A stretch of 64,000 nucleotides of DNA from Arcobacter sp. LA11 (GTDB lineage Bacteria; Campylobacterota; Campylobacteria; Campylobacterales; Arcobacteraceae): assembly GCF_001895145.1 (NCBI RefSeq), contig NZ_BDIR01000001.1:248001-312000 (forward strand), in the 5' to 3' direction. This document shows, in pieces, positions 1-11,155 of the stretch; the stretch's first letter is position 1; every line of letters starts with the position of its first letter. Position numbers and translations under genes: made by a program. Below the pieces are notes generated by a model. The model had not been told where the DNA came from. It searched no databases and saw only the letters and a program-made list of their open reading frames with translations.

Positions 1-1
1 T

Positions 2-535
2 GGTTTTTGTGTTGGTATTGCGGAAAAAGCAGAGTTAAATAGGATTGAAAGAATTGAAGCTGGTGATACACTAATTGCACTTCCAAGTTCTGGTATCCAC
101 TCAAATGGTTTTTCACTTGTAAGAAAGCTTCTTTTAGAAAAATTAGGAATGTCTTTAGAAGATGAGTTTGATGGAAAACTATTAAAAGATGTATTATTAG
201 AACCAACAAGAATTTATGTAAAAGAATTCAAAGCAAACAAAGAACACATCAATGCCTTAGCACATATTACAGGTGGTGGTATTACAGAAAATTTACCAAG
301 AGTTTTACCTGATAATTTTAAAGCAGTTGTAAAAAGAGATGCTATTAAAGTATTACCAATTTTTGAATTTATGGGACAGTTTGTAGAAACAGAAGAGATG
401 TATAGAACATTTAATATGGGTGTTGGTATGGTTCTTGTTGTTAATCCTGCAAATGTAGATGCTGTACTTGCAAACACTGATGGATATGTTATTGGTGAGA
501 TTGCAAATGGTGAAAAAGGTGTAGAGTTTATTTAA
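2..535 (+). CDS. purM: Phosphoribosylformylglycinamidine cyclo-ligase (AIR synthetase), C-terminal part
   Basis: The reading frame is open from the left edge to a TAA at 533-535, so this is the 3' part of a longer gene; the internal ATG at 149 is not the real start. The family converts FGAM plus ATP to AIR, step five of purine synthesis, in the cytoplasm. Visible are the conserved GFCVG opening of this section, the ALPSSGIHSNGFSLVRK segment, and the later ITGGGITENLPRVLP motif of the PurM C-terminal domain. About 178 of the usual 330-350 residues are present. The last residues (GEKGVEFI) are a normal PurM ending. A hairpin with a T-run follows, so it ends its transcript. Identification is firm. 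Confidence 0.95.
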   Translation, partial: GFCVGIAEKAELNRIERIEAGDTLIALPSSGIHSNGFSLVRKLLLEKLGMSLEDEFDGKLLKDVLLEPTRIYVKEFKANKEHINALAHITGGGITENLPRVLPDNFKAVVKRDAIKVLPIFEFMGQFVETEEMYRTFNMGVGMVLVVNPANVDAVLANTDGYVIGEIANGEKGVEFI

Positions 536-558
536 TATAAAATCTTAAATAATTTATA

Positions 559-590
559 AAAAGGGTAGCCAAGATGGTTACCCTTTTTTT
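559..590 (+). terminator. Intrinsic terminator after purM
   Basis: Inverted repeat AAGGGTAGCC / GGTTACCCTT around a five-base loop (AAGAT), followed directly by a run of seven T. It lies 25 bases after the purM stop. Confidence 0.85.
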
Positions 591-677
591 ATGTCTAAAT
601 TTTTTTATGAGTATTAACTTATCATATCTTTTTCACATCCTTTAAGTATTCTTATACTTGAGACGAAGGAGAAAGTA

Positions 678-2957
678 ATGTTTAAAAATGTTAGTATAAA
701 AGTAAAAGTTTTAGCTATTGCGCTTTTAGGATTATTTCTATTAGCTAGTGTTGTAGGCTTTATTTCTGTAAATAAAGCAAGTGAAGCCTTAATGAAAAAA
801 AGTTATGGTTCCTTAACTTCCGCTAGGGATGGAAAAACTGAACAAATCAAAAACTTTTTTGCAGATAAAATAGCAAGTATAGATACTCTTGTAAAAACAA
901 AAGATGCAATAGAGTTAGCTTATGATATGGATAGTATTGAAGGTATGATGAATATCAATGCTGACGGAAAATTTCCCATTGAAGAGCAGCATGTAAAAAA
1001 TGTAACAGCCCCACATGAAAAGTTTTTTAATAATTATATGAAAGCAAATGGATATGCAAATATTTATATGGTAAATGTGCGAACAGCACAAGTTATGTAT
1101 GCTGCTGATAAGAAAAGTGATTATGGAGAAAATTTAAAAACTGGTGAATTAAAGAGTAGTGGTTTAGGTGAAGTTTTTGAAAAAACAATGAAAAATATGA
1201 AACCTACTTTTGTAGATATAAAACCCTATGGACCAAGTAACAATGTCCCAACAATGTTTTTAGGAGCTCCAATTCTTGAAGATGAAGAGCTAACTGGAAT
1301 TTTAGTTTTTCAAATTAGTGATAAAACTATAAATAGTGTAATGAAGTTTAGAAAAGGTTATGGTAAGACCCAAGAAGACTATTTAGTAGGAACTGATTTT
1401 CTTATGAGAAGTGATAGTTATTTAAATCCTAAAACCCATAGTACAAAAGCATCTTTTGCTAACCCTAAGAAAGGTAATGTAAAAACAGAAGCTTCTCTTT
1501 CTGCTTTAAAAGGTAAGTTAGAAACGAAAATTACTACAAATTATAATGGTACCTCGGTATTATCTGCATATGGATTGATTAAAATAGGAAAAGATTTAAA
1601 ATGGGCAATAATATCTGAGATAGATGAATCTGAAGTTTTGATGGCTTCTAAAAATATCAAAACTCAAAGTACTATTATTGCTCTTGTCTTCTTAGTTGTA
1701 ATTGCATTTATTGTTTATTTCGTAATAAATAAAGAGGTGATAAAACCTCTTAATGATTTTCAAAATGGTTTAGTAGAATTCTTTAAATATTTAAATAAAG
1801 AGACTGAAGCGGTTACCTTATTAGAAAATAAAACAAAAGATGAAATAGGGGTAATGTCCCAAATAGTAAATGAGAATATTGTAAAAACTAAATCTTTACT
1901 AGAGGAAGATGCTGCTTTAATTGAAGATGTAAAAAGAGTAGTTTCTTTAGTAAAGGAAGGGAAGATAAAACAAGAAGTTAAAAAAAGTACAAGTGACGAA
2001 AAACTTGAAGAGTTAAAAACTATGCTAAATGAAATGCTTGAAGTAATGGCAAAAGATGTAGCAGTTGATTTAAATAGAATAGAAAATGCTTTAGATAGTT
2101 ACCAAAGATTAGATTTTACCCATAGAATAGAAAATGCAAGTGGTAAGACTTCTTTAGGTCTAAATGCTTTAGCTGATATTATAAATGAAATGTTAATTGA
2201 AAATAAATCAAATGGTCTATCTCTTTCAAAAAGTAGTGAAGTACTACTTGAAAATGTAAATAATCTAAATAGAAATTCAAATGAATCAGCCGCAGCTTTA
2301 GAAGAAACAGCAGCTGCCTTAGAAGAGATAACAGGAAATATTGCAAACAATACTAACAATATTGTTCAGATGGCTAATTATGCTAAAGAACTTACAGGTT
2401 CTGCAAATGAAGGGAAAACTTTAGCAGAAGAGACAACAAGTGCAATGAATGACATAGATGAACAGGTTACATCTATTAATGAAGCTATTTCTGTTATTGA
2501 TCAAATTGCATTCCAAACAAATATTTTATCACTAAATGCAGCAGTTGAAGCTGCAACTGCAGGGGAAGCAGGGAAAGGGTTTGCAGTAGTTGCACAAGAA
2601 GTAAGAAATCTTGCAAGTAGAAGTGCCGAGGCTGCAAATGAAATTAAAACTTTAGTTGAGTCTGCTACTACAAAAGCAAATGATGGAAAGACAATTGCTT
2701 CAAGGATGATTGATGGATATAGTGGATTAAATGATAATATTTCAAAAACAATTGAACTTATATCTGATGTAGAAAGTGCTAGTAAAGAACAAAAAGCCGG
2801 AATAGAGCAGATTAATGATGCGATTAACTCTTTAGACCATAAAACTCAAGAAAATGCAAATATCTCAAATAGAACAAAAGATGTTGCTAATGAAACAGAT
2901 AATATTGCAAGAGTTATATTAAAAAGTGCAGATGAAAAAAAGTTTATTGAGAGTTAA
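678..2957 (+). CDS. Methyl-accepting chemotaxis protein, transmembrane, large periplasmic sensor
   Basis: A 759-residue chemoreceptor that relays ligand binding to CheA/CheW. Order seen: N-terminal membrane segment (about 10-30), a roughly 300-residue periplasmic region of dCache size, a second membrane segment (about 330-350, [15 protein letters not shown]), a HAMP-like linker, and a long cytoplasmic helical bundle. The signalling tip is clear near residue 615-650: [19 protein letters not shown] and [15 protein letters not shown]. It ends without the tethering pentapeptide found in some enterobacterial receptors. An AAGGAG-like ribosome site (GAAGGAGAAAGTAATG) supports the start. It stands alone, with terminators on both sides; I cannot predict the ligand. 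Confidence 0.93.
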   Translation: MFKNVSIKVKVLAIALLGLFLLASVVGFISVNKASEALMKKSYGSLTSARDGKTEQIKNFFADKIASIDTLVKTKDAIELAYDMDSIEGMMNINADGKFPIEEQHVKNVTAPHEKFFNNYMKANGYANIYMVNVRTAQVMYAADKKSDYGENLKTGELKSSGLGEVFEKTMKNMKPTFVDIKPYGPSNNVPTMFLGAPILEDEELTGILVFQISDKTINSVMKFRKGYGKTQEDYLVGTDFLMRSDSYLNPKTHSTKASFANPKKGNVKTEASLSALKGKLETKITTNYNGTSVLSAYGLIKIGKDLKWAIISEIDESEVLMASKNIKTQSTIIALVFLVVIAFIVYFVINKEVIKPLNDFQNGLVEFFKYLNKETEAVTLLENKTKDEIGVMSQIVNENIVKTKSLLEEDAALIEDVKRVVSLVKEGKIKQEVKKSTSDEKLEELKTMLNEMLEVMAKDVAVDLNRIENALDSYQRLDFTHRIENASGKTSLGLNALADIINEMLIENKSNGLSLSKSSEVLLENVNNLNRNSNESAAALEETAAALEEITGNIANNTNNIVQMANYAKELTGSANEGKTLAEETTSAMNDIDEQVTSINEAISVIDQIAFQTNILSLNAAVEAATAGEAGKGFAVVAQEVRNLASRSAEAANEIKTLVESATTKANDGKTIASRMIDGYSGLNDNISKTIELISDVESASKEQKAGIEQINDAINSLDHKTQENANISNRTKDVANETDNIARVILKSADEKKFIES

Positions 2958-2961
2958 ATAG

Positions 2962-2988
2962 AAAAGAAGAGTAATCACTCTTCTTTTT
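2962..2988. terminator. Bidirectional terminator between the chemoreceptor and pirin genes
   Basis: A perfect 11-bp inverted repeat AAAAGAAGAGT / ACTCTTCTTTT with loop AATC, rich in A on one side and T on the other. It sits between two convergent genes and touches the stop of the reverse-strand gene. Confidence 0.85.
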
Positions 2989-3692
2989 TAGGCTTCTTTC
3001 ATTTCAATAAAAAGGAAATGTGAAGAAGTGATTGCTTTTATATCAATCTTTGATTCTTTTGTAATTTCCATTGCATCACTTTCTTTTAATTCTAATCCAT
3101 TTATTGTAGAAATTCCTTCTATTTGTACAAAATAGATTTGTCTTTTTTCTTTTATATTAAATTCTAAATTTTTATGTTTTTTCAATCTAGATACATAAAA
3201 GTTCACATCTTGATAAATCTGTATCGAAGCATTTTCTTCTTTAGAAGAGACTATATTTAATAATTTATTTTCACTTTGTTCTTCTTTAAATTTATATGAA
3301 CCATAAAGTTTAGGAAGGTTATTTTTAGGCGGTAAAATCCAAATTTGTAAAAGTCTTAAGTCTTTATCTTTACTTTTATTATATTCACTATGATATATTC
3401 CATCTCCGGCACTTAGATATTGAACTTCACCACGTTTTAAAGTCTCACTATTACCCATTGAATCTTTATGAGTAATTTCACCATCTACAATATAAGAAAT
3501 AATCTCCATATTTTGATGTGGATGGGTATCAAAACCACCCTGAGGATGAACAATATCATCATTTAAAACTCTTAAAACTCCAAATTGTATATTATTTGGG
3601 TTTCTGTATTCTGCAAATGAAAAGTGAAATCTACTCTCTAACCATCCAAGGTTAGAGGTACCCATATTTTCTTTTTTTATTCTTTTCAACAT
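2988..3692 (-). CDS. Pirin family protein (bicupin, YhaK-like)
   Basis: A 234-residue pirin-like bicupin. The family binds a metal in the N-terminal cupin, and some members act as quercetin 2,3-dioxygenases. The metal-binding pattern is visible as THPHQNMEIISYIVDGEITHKD near residue 55 and as YLSAGDGIYHSEYN further on, giving the expected His-His-His-Glu set. It is the last gene of a reverse-strand operon: marR, doxX, FMN reductase, pirin, with an 11-base gap to its neighbour. Together with a flavin reductase and DoxX this suggests a role in handling quinones or aromatic electrophiles; that is inference from context. Confidence 0.88.
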   Translation of the reverse strand: MLKRIKKENMGTSNLGWLESRFHFSFAEYRNPNNIQFGVLRVLNDDIVHPQGGFDTHPHQNMEIISYIVDGEITHKDSMGNSETLKRGEVQYLSAGDGIYHSEYNKSKDKDLRLLQIWILPPKNNLPKLYGSYKFKEEQSENKLLNIVSSKEENASIQIYQDVNFYVSRLKKHKNLEFNIKEKRQIYFVQIEGISTINGLELKESDAMEITKESKIDIKAITSSHFLFIEMKEA

Positions 3693-3702
3693 CTTATATC
3701 CT

Positions 3703-4203
3703 TTATTTTAAAAGACCTACAAATTGAGTTAATATTTTTATTGAACTATCAGGTTTTAGTGGATTTTGGTATGTTGTAATAATTTCTCGTGGCATTACAA
3801 TACTCCCAAGCCTTACGAATTGGCTTCTCATGGCATTTACTACATCTGTACCTCCTGCTCCACTATGAGTAGATAGTTGAATAGTTTTAAGAGCAAAAAG
3901 CTTTCTAAAATCATCTCCTACTCTTGATACCCAAGCAATAGTATTTACTAATACAGGAGGTAATGAAAAGTTATATTCAGGTGTAACAAAAAGATAACCA
4001 CTGGCACCTTCCATTTTTTTAATTAAATCATCAACTTTAGTTGGAATTCCATCTTTTTCTTCTTTTAAACTATCATACATAGGAAGGTCTAAATCTACTA
4101 AGTTAATAATTTCAGATTCTTTCCCCAACTCTTCTAGTTGAGCATGTAAATTTTTTGCTAATTTCATATTTTCATTTAAACTTGATACAAAAATTAATAT
4201 CAT
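3703..4203 (-). CDS. NAD(P)H-dependent FMN reductase-type flavoprotein
   Basis: A 166-residue flavodoxin-fold oxidoreductase of the NADPH-dependent FMN reductase family. The diagnostic segment TPEYNFSLPPVLVNTIAWVSR-type sequence starts near residue 74; the PEYN and SLPP parts are the FMN-contacting loop and are intact. The N-terminal beta strand with SSLNENMKLAKNL is the phosphate-binding loop position. Family members reduce quinones, azo compounds or free flavin with NAD(P)H. It lies 12 bases after doxX and 11 before pirin in the same operon, which supports a quinone-reductase role; the exact substrate is not visible. Confidence 0.88.
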   Translation of the reverse strand: MILIFVSSLNENMKLAKNLHAQLEELGKESEIINLVDLDLPMYDSLKEEKDGIPTKVDDLIKKMEGASGYLFVTPEYNFSLPPVLVNTIAWVSRVGDDFRKLFALKTIQLSTHSGAGGTDVVNAMRSQFVRLGSIVMPREIITTYQNPLKPDSSIKILTQFVGLLK

Positions 4204-4215
4204 AATGTACTCCTT

Positions 4216-4632
4216 TTATTTTTTATCTAAACTATATTTTCCTGCACCTATAAAAGTAATTGCAACTGAAGCTAGTAAAAATAGTAAAGGTAACTCAATA
4301 ACTAAACCACCATTTTTACCTATTAGAAATAAATCTTTTGAATGGGCAAGAAAAATTGCAAATCCCATAGTTGCTGCTAAACCTAGCGATGCGAATCTTG
4401 TAAAAAGACCTAATATGATTAATATAGGTAATATTATCTCTCCAATATATACTCCATAAGCTAATATTTCAGGAAGACCATTATTTGTCACAAGATATTT
4501 AATTCCACCGATTCCTCCAGTAAGCTTTTTTATGCCGTGAAATAACATCAAAGTACCAATTGATAATCTTAATATTAGTTTTCCAATATTTTCACTTAGT
4601 AGAGTTGCTAAGAGTAGTTCTAATTTTTTCAT
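4216..4632 (-). CDS. DoxX family inner-membrane protein
   Basis: A 138-residue protein with four hydrophobic helices and the DoxX signature LRLSIGTLMLFHGIKKL near residue 22, followed by GLPEILAYGVYIGEIILPILIILG. DoxX-type proteins (including MhqP of Bacillus and MauE/YphA relatives) often travel with quinone or redox stress genes. It is the second gene of the marR operon, and a perfect palindromic operator sits 12 bases before its start codon, close to its ribosome site (AAGGA). That gives the possibility of a separate promoter or a roadblock inside the operon. Confidence 0.85.
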   Translation of the reverse strand: MKKLELLLATLLSENIGKLILRLSIGTLMLFHGIKKLTGGIGGIKYLVTNNGLPEILAYGVYIGEIILPILIILGLFTRFASLGLAATMGFAIFLAHSKDLFLIGKNGGLVIELPLLFLLASVAITFIGAGKYSLDKK

Positions 4633-4643
4633 GTGTGTCCTTT

Positions 4644-4661
4644 TAGTACTAATTAGTACTA
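4644..4661. promoter_or_regulatory. Perfect 18-bp palindrome, probable MarR operator (site 1)
   Basis: TAGTACTAATTAGTACTA is identical to its reverse complement. It lies in the 44-bp gap between marR and doxX. Its core TACTAATTAGTA recurs twice upstream of marR and nowhere else that I noticed in the window. Confidence 0.75.
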
Positions 4662-4676
4662 TATGTTTAAATTTTT

Positions 4677-5129
4677 TTAGTTAGCTTTATAAACTTTATT
4701 TAAAAGTTCATATAATGTATCTAACTCTTCATCACTTAATATTTCAAGTGATTTGTTTAAGTTTTTTGCGTGATTTGGAAATAGTTTTTCAATTACATCT
4801 TTTCCTTTTTTTGTAATACTCAAAATTGAAGCCCTTTTATCCTCTGGGTTGGCAACTGTTGTAATCCATTCATCTCTTTTTAGATTTTTAATTACAACTG
4901 TGATATTACCTGGTGTACTCATAGTAAGTTTTGTAATTGAACCAATATTTAAATCACCTCTATGATAAAGTACTTCAAGTACTCTAAATTGATTAAGCGT
5001 TAAGTCAAAGTCATTTAAATAATCAACTAATTGGGTATGAAATTTCTGTCTAACTCTTTCTATTCTAAGAATAGTTTTCATAGACTTGTCTGTTCTTTTC
5101 CCATAACTTTTAAGTGATTCTGTTCTCAT
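4677..5129 (-). CDS. MarR family transcriptional regulator
   Basis: A 150-residue MarR-type winged-helix repressor. The DNA-binding region spans about residues 45-115, with LTLNQFRVLEVLYHRGDLNIGSI leading into the recognition helix (MSTPGNITVVIKNLKRDEWI) and the wing (EDKRASILSITKKG). It has no cysteine, so it cannot be a thiol switch; a directly bound ligand is more likely, as in Bacillus MhqR (family knowledge). Three copies of the same palindrome flank it: two upstream and one before doxX. I infer autorepression and control of doxX, the flavin reductase and pirin. Confidence 0.9.
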   Translation of the reverse strand: MRTESLKSYGKRTDKSMKTILRIERVRQKFHTQLVDYLNDFDLTLNQFRVLEVLYHRGDLNIGSITKLTMSTPGNITVVIKNLKRDEWITTVANPEDKRASILSITKKGKDVIEKLFPNHAKNLNKSLEILSDEELDTLYELLNKVYKAN

Positions 5130-5152
5130 TTCTTTAACTCCTTGTGAAAGTA

Positions 5153-5170
5153 TATTACTAATTAGTAGTA
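5153..5170. promoter_or_regulatory. Probable MarR operator (site 2), imperfect palindrome
   Basis: TATTACTAATTAGTAGTA shares the 12-bp palindromic core TACTAATTAGTA with sites 1 and 3. It lies 24-41 bases upstream of the marR start codon, so bound protein would cover the promoter or the start of the transcript. Confidence 0.72.
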
Positions 5171-5196
5171 AATGTCAAGAAGAGAAATTGAATATA

Positions 5197-5214
5197 TACT
5201 ACTAATTAGTAATA
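5197..5214. promoter_or_regulatory. Probable MarR operator (site 3), imperfect palindrome
   Basis: TACTACTAATTAGTAATA carries the same core. Its centre is 44 bp from that of site 2, about four helical turns, so two dimers would bind the same face of the DNA. The consensus of the three sites is TANTACTAATTAGTANTA. Confidence 0.72.
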
Positions 5215-5264
5215 TATATTCATGAAAGAACGATTATTTAGGCTATCTCTAAATTTTGAAATTT

Positions 5265-5888
5265 CTAGGTTCTTTTTGCTGTAGACATAAAAAGTGCAGC
5301 TAAAATTAAAAAAGCACCTGTTATTCTGTTCTGAATTTTCATAGCTTTTACATCTTTTATAAGAAACTTTAGTTTTGCTGCCATAGATGAATATCCTGTC
5401 ATTACAAAAATATCTACAATACATAAGGTTATTACGATGATTGTAAATTGTAACCATAATGATTCATTTGGATTTAAAAACTGAGGAATGAAAGCTACTA
5501 AAAAAACAGTTGCTTTTGGATTTGTAAGGTTGATAAATGTTGCAGTTATAAATGCTTTTTTTGCACTATAGTTTTTTAGATGCTGACCTTCTTCTACTAA
5601 TTCTACTTTTTCAAATATTTTTGTAAGACCTAAATATATAAGATATAAAACACCAATCCATTTGATAATATTAAAAAGCATAACTGATTGCATGATTAAA
5701 GCACCAAGCCCTATAACTACAATAAAAGTTTGTGCAAAAAGACCAGCTTGTAATCCCATGATTGCAGCATATGATTTTTTTAATCCATATTTAATCCCAT
5801 AATTCATAGAAACAACTGCACCAGCACCTGGTGATATAGAGATAGCTAAAGAAGCTAAAAAAAGTGTTAACCAAACATCAAATTCCAT
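5265..5888 (-). CDS. LysE family amino-acid exporter
   Basis: A 207-residue membrane protein of the LysE/RhtB translocator family, with about six hydrophobic helices. The N-terminal family signature SISPGAGAVVSMNYGIKYG is at about residue 17 and FINLTNPKATVFLVAF near residue 118. Such proteins export amino acids or related metabolites across the inner membrane. It lies upstream of marR on the same strand, separated by the operator-bearing gap, so it is probably not part of that operon. The substrate cannot be read from the sequence. Confidence 0.9.
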   Translation of the reverse strand: MEFDVWLTLFLASLAISISPGAGAVVSMNYGIKYGLKKSYAAIMGLQAGLFAQTFIVVIGLGALIMQSVMLFNIIKWIGVLYLIYLGLTKIFEKVELVEEGQHLKNYSAKKAFITATFINLTNPKATVFLVAFIPQFLNPNESLWLQFTIIVITLCIVDIFVMTGYSSMAAKLKFLIKDVKAMKIQNRITGAFLILAALFMSTAKRT

Positions 5889-6012
5889 AATAATCCAATA
5901 AATATATTTTCTTGAATAATAGCATAGTTTGTTAAGAAATTTACTTAACCTTTTCGTAATAAAATTTTAGATAAAATATCACGTTTTACTAAAAGGTTAT
6001 GAAGGAATTTAT

Positions 6013-7121
6013 ATGTTATTAACACCAGGACCAACTCCTGTACCAGAATTTGTAAGAAAGGCTATGGCTGATGTTACAATTCATCATAGAACGCCAGAGT
6101 TCGAAGAAATATTTAAAGAAACAAGAGAATTATTATTAGAAATTTTTGATATGCCAGAAGCTGTGATGTTAGCTTCTAGTGGAACAGGAGCTATGGAAGC
6201 TTGTGTTACAAACTTAACTCATAAAAAAGCATTGACAATAAACTCAGGAAAATTTGGTGAAAGGTTTGGAAAACTTTGCCAAGCTTTTGATATAGAGTTT
6301 ACGGAAATAAAAAATGAATGGAATACACCAGTATCTGTTGATGCAGTTGTTGAAGCTGTAAAAGCAGACTCTGAAATAGATGCAATTTTTATTCAGCTTT
6401 GTGAAAGTGCTGGAGGATTAAGACATCCAGTTGAGCAAATTGCAGCTGAAGTTAAAAAAATAAACAAAGATATCATGATAGTTGCAGATGGAATTACTGC
6501 AATTGGTGTTGAAAAAGTTGATACTACAAATTTAGATGCAGTTATTACTGGAAGTCAAAAAGCTTTAATGCTTCCTCCTGGACTTTCAATGATTGGATTA
6601 TCAAATGCTGCAGTTGAAAAAATCAATACAAAACCTGCTGGATATTATTTAAATCTAGCAAGTGAAATTAAAAAACAAAAAACAAATACAACTGCATATA
6701 CAGCAGCTACAACTTTAATCATTGGACTTAGAGAAATTTTATCAAATATTAAAAACAATGGTGGATTTGAAGCTTTATATGAAAAAACTGCTTTAAGAGC
6801 AAGCTCTACAAGAGAAGCACTAAAAGCAATAGGTTGTGAAATTTACCCATCAAGTCCAGCAAATGCTATGACAACGATATACACAGAAAATGCACCAGCA
6901 ATTAGAAAGATTTTAAAAACAAAATACAATGTAAATATTGCAGGTGGACAAGATCATATCAAGACTTTAATTTTTAGAATTAATCATATGGGATTAGTTG
7001 AAGATTTTGAAGCTTCTTGGGTTGTAAATGCTGTTGAATTAGCTATGGATGAATTAGGTTTAAGAGAGTTTGACGGAACTGCAAATAAAGTTTTTGCATC
7101 AAATATGTTTAAAGGTAACTA

Positions 7122-7122
<1 letters not shown>
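6013..7122 (+). CDS. Class V PLP-dependent aminotransferase (alanine-glyoxylate/serine-pyruvate type)
   Basis: A 369-residue cytoplasmic aminotransferase. It opens with LLTPGPTPVPEFVRKAM and HHRTPEFEEIF, the usual start of this family, followed by LASSGTGAMEA, which contacts the PLP phosphate. The PLP-binding lysine lies in ITGSQKALMLPPGLSM at about residue 186. Homologues in this group were once called the small subunit of a soluble hydrogenase, which is misleading. It is the first gene of a forward operon with hisZ (one-base overlap TAATG), purA, DUF507 and carA. A GATAAAAT -10-like box lies about 40 bases upstream. The exact amino donor is unknown. Confidence 0.88.
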
Positions 7123-9225
<2,103 letters not shown>

Positions 9226-9229
9226 GCCC

Positions 9230-9781
9230 ATGAGAATGAAATTACATCATACACAATATATATCGAGAAGAGTCGCAAGAGATTTAGCTATCTGTGAAGT
9301 TGTGGAAGTTAGAAAAACTAAAGATGAAATAGCAGCAGAAATTGAAAAAATTTTAGATGCTGATATTGAAAAAGAGCATGACTTAGATGAAAAAGTTGCT
9401 GATATTTTAGATGGTCAAGAAGAAAATATAGAGTTCTATAATGCAGATTATAGACAATTGTTTTGGCTAACTAAAAAAAGAATGGCAAATGATTTTGGTG
9501 TTATTCTAAATAATGAAGATAGATTTTCTGATATGGCTCATAAGATTTTAGATTTCTTATGGGAAGAAGATTTCATTCATTATACTTGTTCAGATAACCA
9601 AGTTAAAAATGTAATTTTTACTTCAATTGATGAGTTCTTAAAAGGTTTTGAAGACTCAGATGAAGCAGTATTAGAGAAACTAAAACATTATAAAAGAAAA
9701 CTAATTCCAGGAACTGATGAGTATGATATTGTATATCATAGATTATATGAAGAAGAATTAATTAAGAGAGGGTTAATGTAA
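9230..9781 (+). CDS. DUF507 family protein
   Basis: A 183-residue, highly charged helical protein of the DUF507 family, conserved in Campylobacterota, often beside carA. It has no signal peptide or membrane segment. Near the start are LHHTQYISRRVARDL and repeated acidic stretches (about residues 40-70). Function is unknown. I chose the ATG at 9230 rather than the one at 9236 because GAGGA lies seven bases upstream of the first. It follows purA after four bases and ends one base before the carA start. Confidence 0.85.
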   Translation: MRMKLHHTQYISRRVARDLAICEVVEVRKTKDEIAAEIEKILDADIEKEHDLDEKVADILDGQEENIEFYNADYRQLFWLTKKRMANDFGVILNNEDRFSDMAHKILDFLWEEDFIHYTCSDNQVKNVIFTSIDEFLKGFEDSDEAVLEKLKHYKRKLIPGTDEYDIVYHRLYEEELIKRGLM

Positions 9782-9782
9782 G

Positions 9783-10904
9783 ATGCAAAAAGTATGGATT
9801 TATTTAGAAAATGGAACTTTTTTAGAAGCTAATTCATTTGGTGCTACAGGAACAAGTGTTGGGGAAATTGTTTTTAATACATCACTTACAGGATATCAAG
9901 AAATCATAACTGACCCTTCATACGCGGGGCAGTTTGTTACTTTTACAATGCCAGAAATTGGAAATGTTGGAGTAAACGAAGAAGACATGGAAAGTAAAAC
10001 TGCATACTGTAAAGGTGTACTAGTTAGAAATTATCACCATGAACACTCAAACTTTAGAGCACAAGGTGATTTAGATGCACTTTTAAAAGAGCACAATGTA
10101 CTTGGTATTTGTAATATTGATACAAGATATTTAACTAAAATGCTAAGAGATGAAGGTGCAATGATGATGATTGCATCTACTGAAGTTTCTTCAAAAGAAG
10201 AACTTGCAAAAAAACTATCTGAATCTCCAAGAATAGAAGATATTAATTACATCAAAGAAGTATCAACAAAAGAACCATATGTACATAAATTTGGAGCTTG
10301 GAATCATGAAGAATTAGCTTACAATAAAGCTATGATGAGTGATAAAAAAGTTGTAGTTGTGGACTTTGGGGTAAAAAGAAATATCTTAAATGAACTTGTA
10401 CAATCTGGACTTGAAGTAGAAGTAATTCCTTCAACTTTTAAAGCAGAAGATTTAATAGCTAGATTTGAAGCAAAAGAAATCGGTGGAATCTTCCTATCAA
10501 ATGGACCAGGTGACCCGCTTACACTAAGAGAAGAAAAAGAAGAAGTTCAAAAACTAATAGATGCAAATATCCCTATGTTTGCAATTTGTTTAGGACATCA
10601 AATGCTTTCAATCGCTCATGGATTTGATACATACAAACTGAAATTTGGACAGCATGGTGGTAATCATCCTGTTGCAAATCCAGACAATGTAGTAGAAATC
10701 ACTGCACAAAATCATAACTATAATGTTCCAGATAATATTATAGAAATAGCTGAGATTACACATCAAAATTTATTTGATAATACTATTGAAGGTGTTAAAT
10801 ATAAAAATAAAGAGATTTTCTCAGTACAGCATCATCCTGAGGCAAGTCCTGGACCACATGAGTCGAAATATATCTTCGACGAATTCGCTAAGATTGTAAA
10901 ATAA
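9783..10904 (+). CDS. carA: Carbamoyl-phosphate synthase small (glutaminase) subunit
   Basis: A 373-residue class I glutamine amidotransferase that supplies ammonia to the CarB subunit for arginine and pyrimidine synthesis. The N-terminal CPSase domain shows FNTSLTGYQEIITDPSYAGQ near residue 30. The glutaminase domain has SNGPGDP near 240, the nucleophilic cysteine in FAICLGHQML near 267, and the catalytic HHPEASPGP near 348. Length is normal. It ends the operon; the large composite hairpin at 10934-10990 probably terminates transcription. carB is not in the window. Confidence 0.96.
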   Translation: MQKVWIYLENGTFLEANSFGATGTSVGEIVFNTSLTGYQEIITDPSYAGQFVTFTMPEIGNVGVNEEDMESKTAYCKGVLVRNYHHEHSNFRAQGDLDALLKEHNVLGICNIDTRYLTKMLRDEGAMMMIASTEVSSKEELAKKLSESPRIEDINYIKEVSTKEPYVHKFGAWNHEELAYNKAMMSDKKVVVVDFGVKRNILNELVQSGLEVEVIPSTFKAEDLIARFEAKEIGGIFLSNGPGDPLTLREEKEEVQKLIDANIPMFAICLGHQMLSIAHGFDTYKLKFGQHGGNHPVANPDNVVEITAQNHNYNVPDNIIEIAEITHQNLFDNTIEGVKYKNKEIFSVQHHPEASPGPHESKYIFDEFAKIVK

Positions 10905-10933
10905 ATAATTTTATTTTCGCAATCTCTGCGTTG

Positions 10934-10990
10934 AAAAGCTAAAACTACTCCTCACTTACTTTAAGTAAGCTCCTCACAGTTTTAGCTTTT
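10934..10990. repeat. Composite hairpin after carA, probable terminator and possibly a dispersed repeat
   Basis: A perfect 13-bp inverted repeat, AAAAGCTAAAACT and AGTTTTAGCTTTT, encloses a second palindrome CTTACTTTAAGTAAG, and that inner palindrome is flanked by direct copies of CTCCTCA. A weaker outer pair (about 10905-10923 with 10994-11010) extends the fold. The 3' arm ends in T-rich sequence, so it can terminate carA. The ordered structure is more elaborate than a simple terminator. Confidence 0.6.
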
Positions 10991-11040
10991 ATATTGGAGA
11001 AAATAATTATTTTTTTATCTATAAAAACTTATAGTATCTG

Positions 11041-11056
11041 ATACTATTAATAGTAT
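11041..11056. promoter_or_regulatory. Perfect 16-bp palindrome upstream of a small secreted-protein gene
   Basis: ATACTATTAATAGTAT equals its reverse complement and lies 100 bases before the start at 11156. A second, shorter one (AGTATCTGATACT) abuts it. They could be an operator, but in A/T-rich spacer DNA chance cannot be excluded. Confidence 0.35.
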
Positions 11057-11155
11057 AAAAGTTAAAGAATTTTTTATTTTACATCATTTAGATAATAATC
11101 TATTTTAATAAAAGTTAATATTGATATTAGAATACTATGTTTTAAAAGGAATATT

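Noticed and set aside
149-535. A separate 128-residue gene at the left edge
   Set aside because: The same frame is open upstream to the first bases of the window and encodes conserved PurM sequence, so the ATG at 149 is internal.
5206-5457. An 83-residue reverse-strand frame before marR
   Set aside because: It overlaps the end of the lysE gene in another frame and the operator sites; its sequence is low-complexity (Tyr/Asn/Cys-rich) as expected for a shadow.
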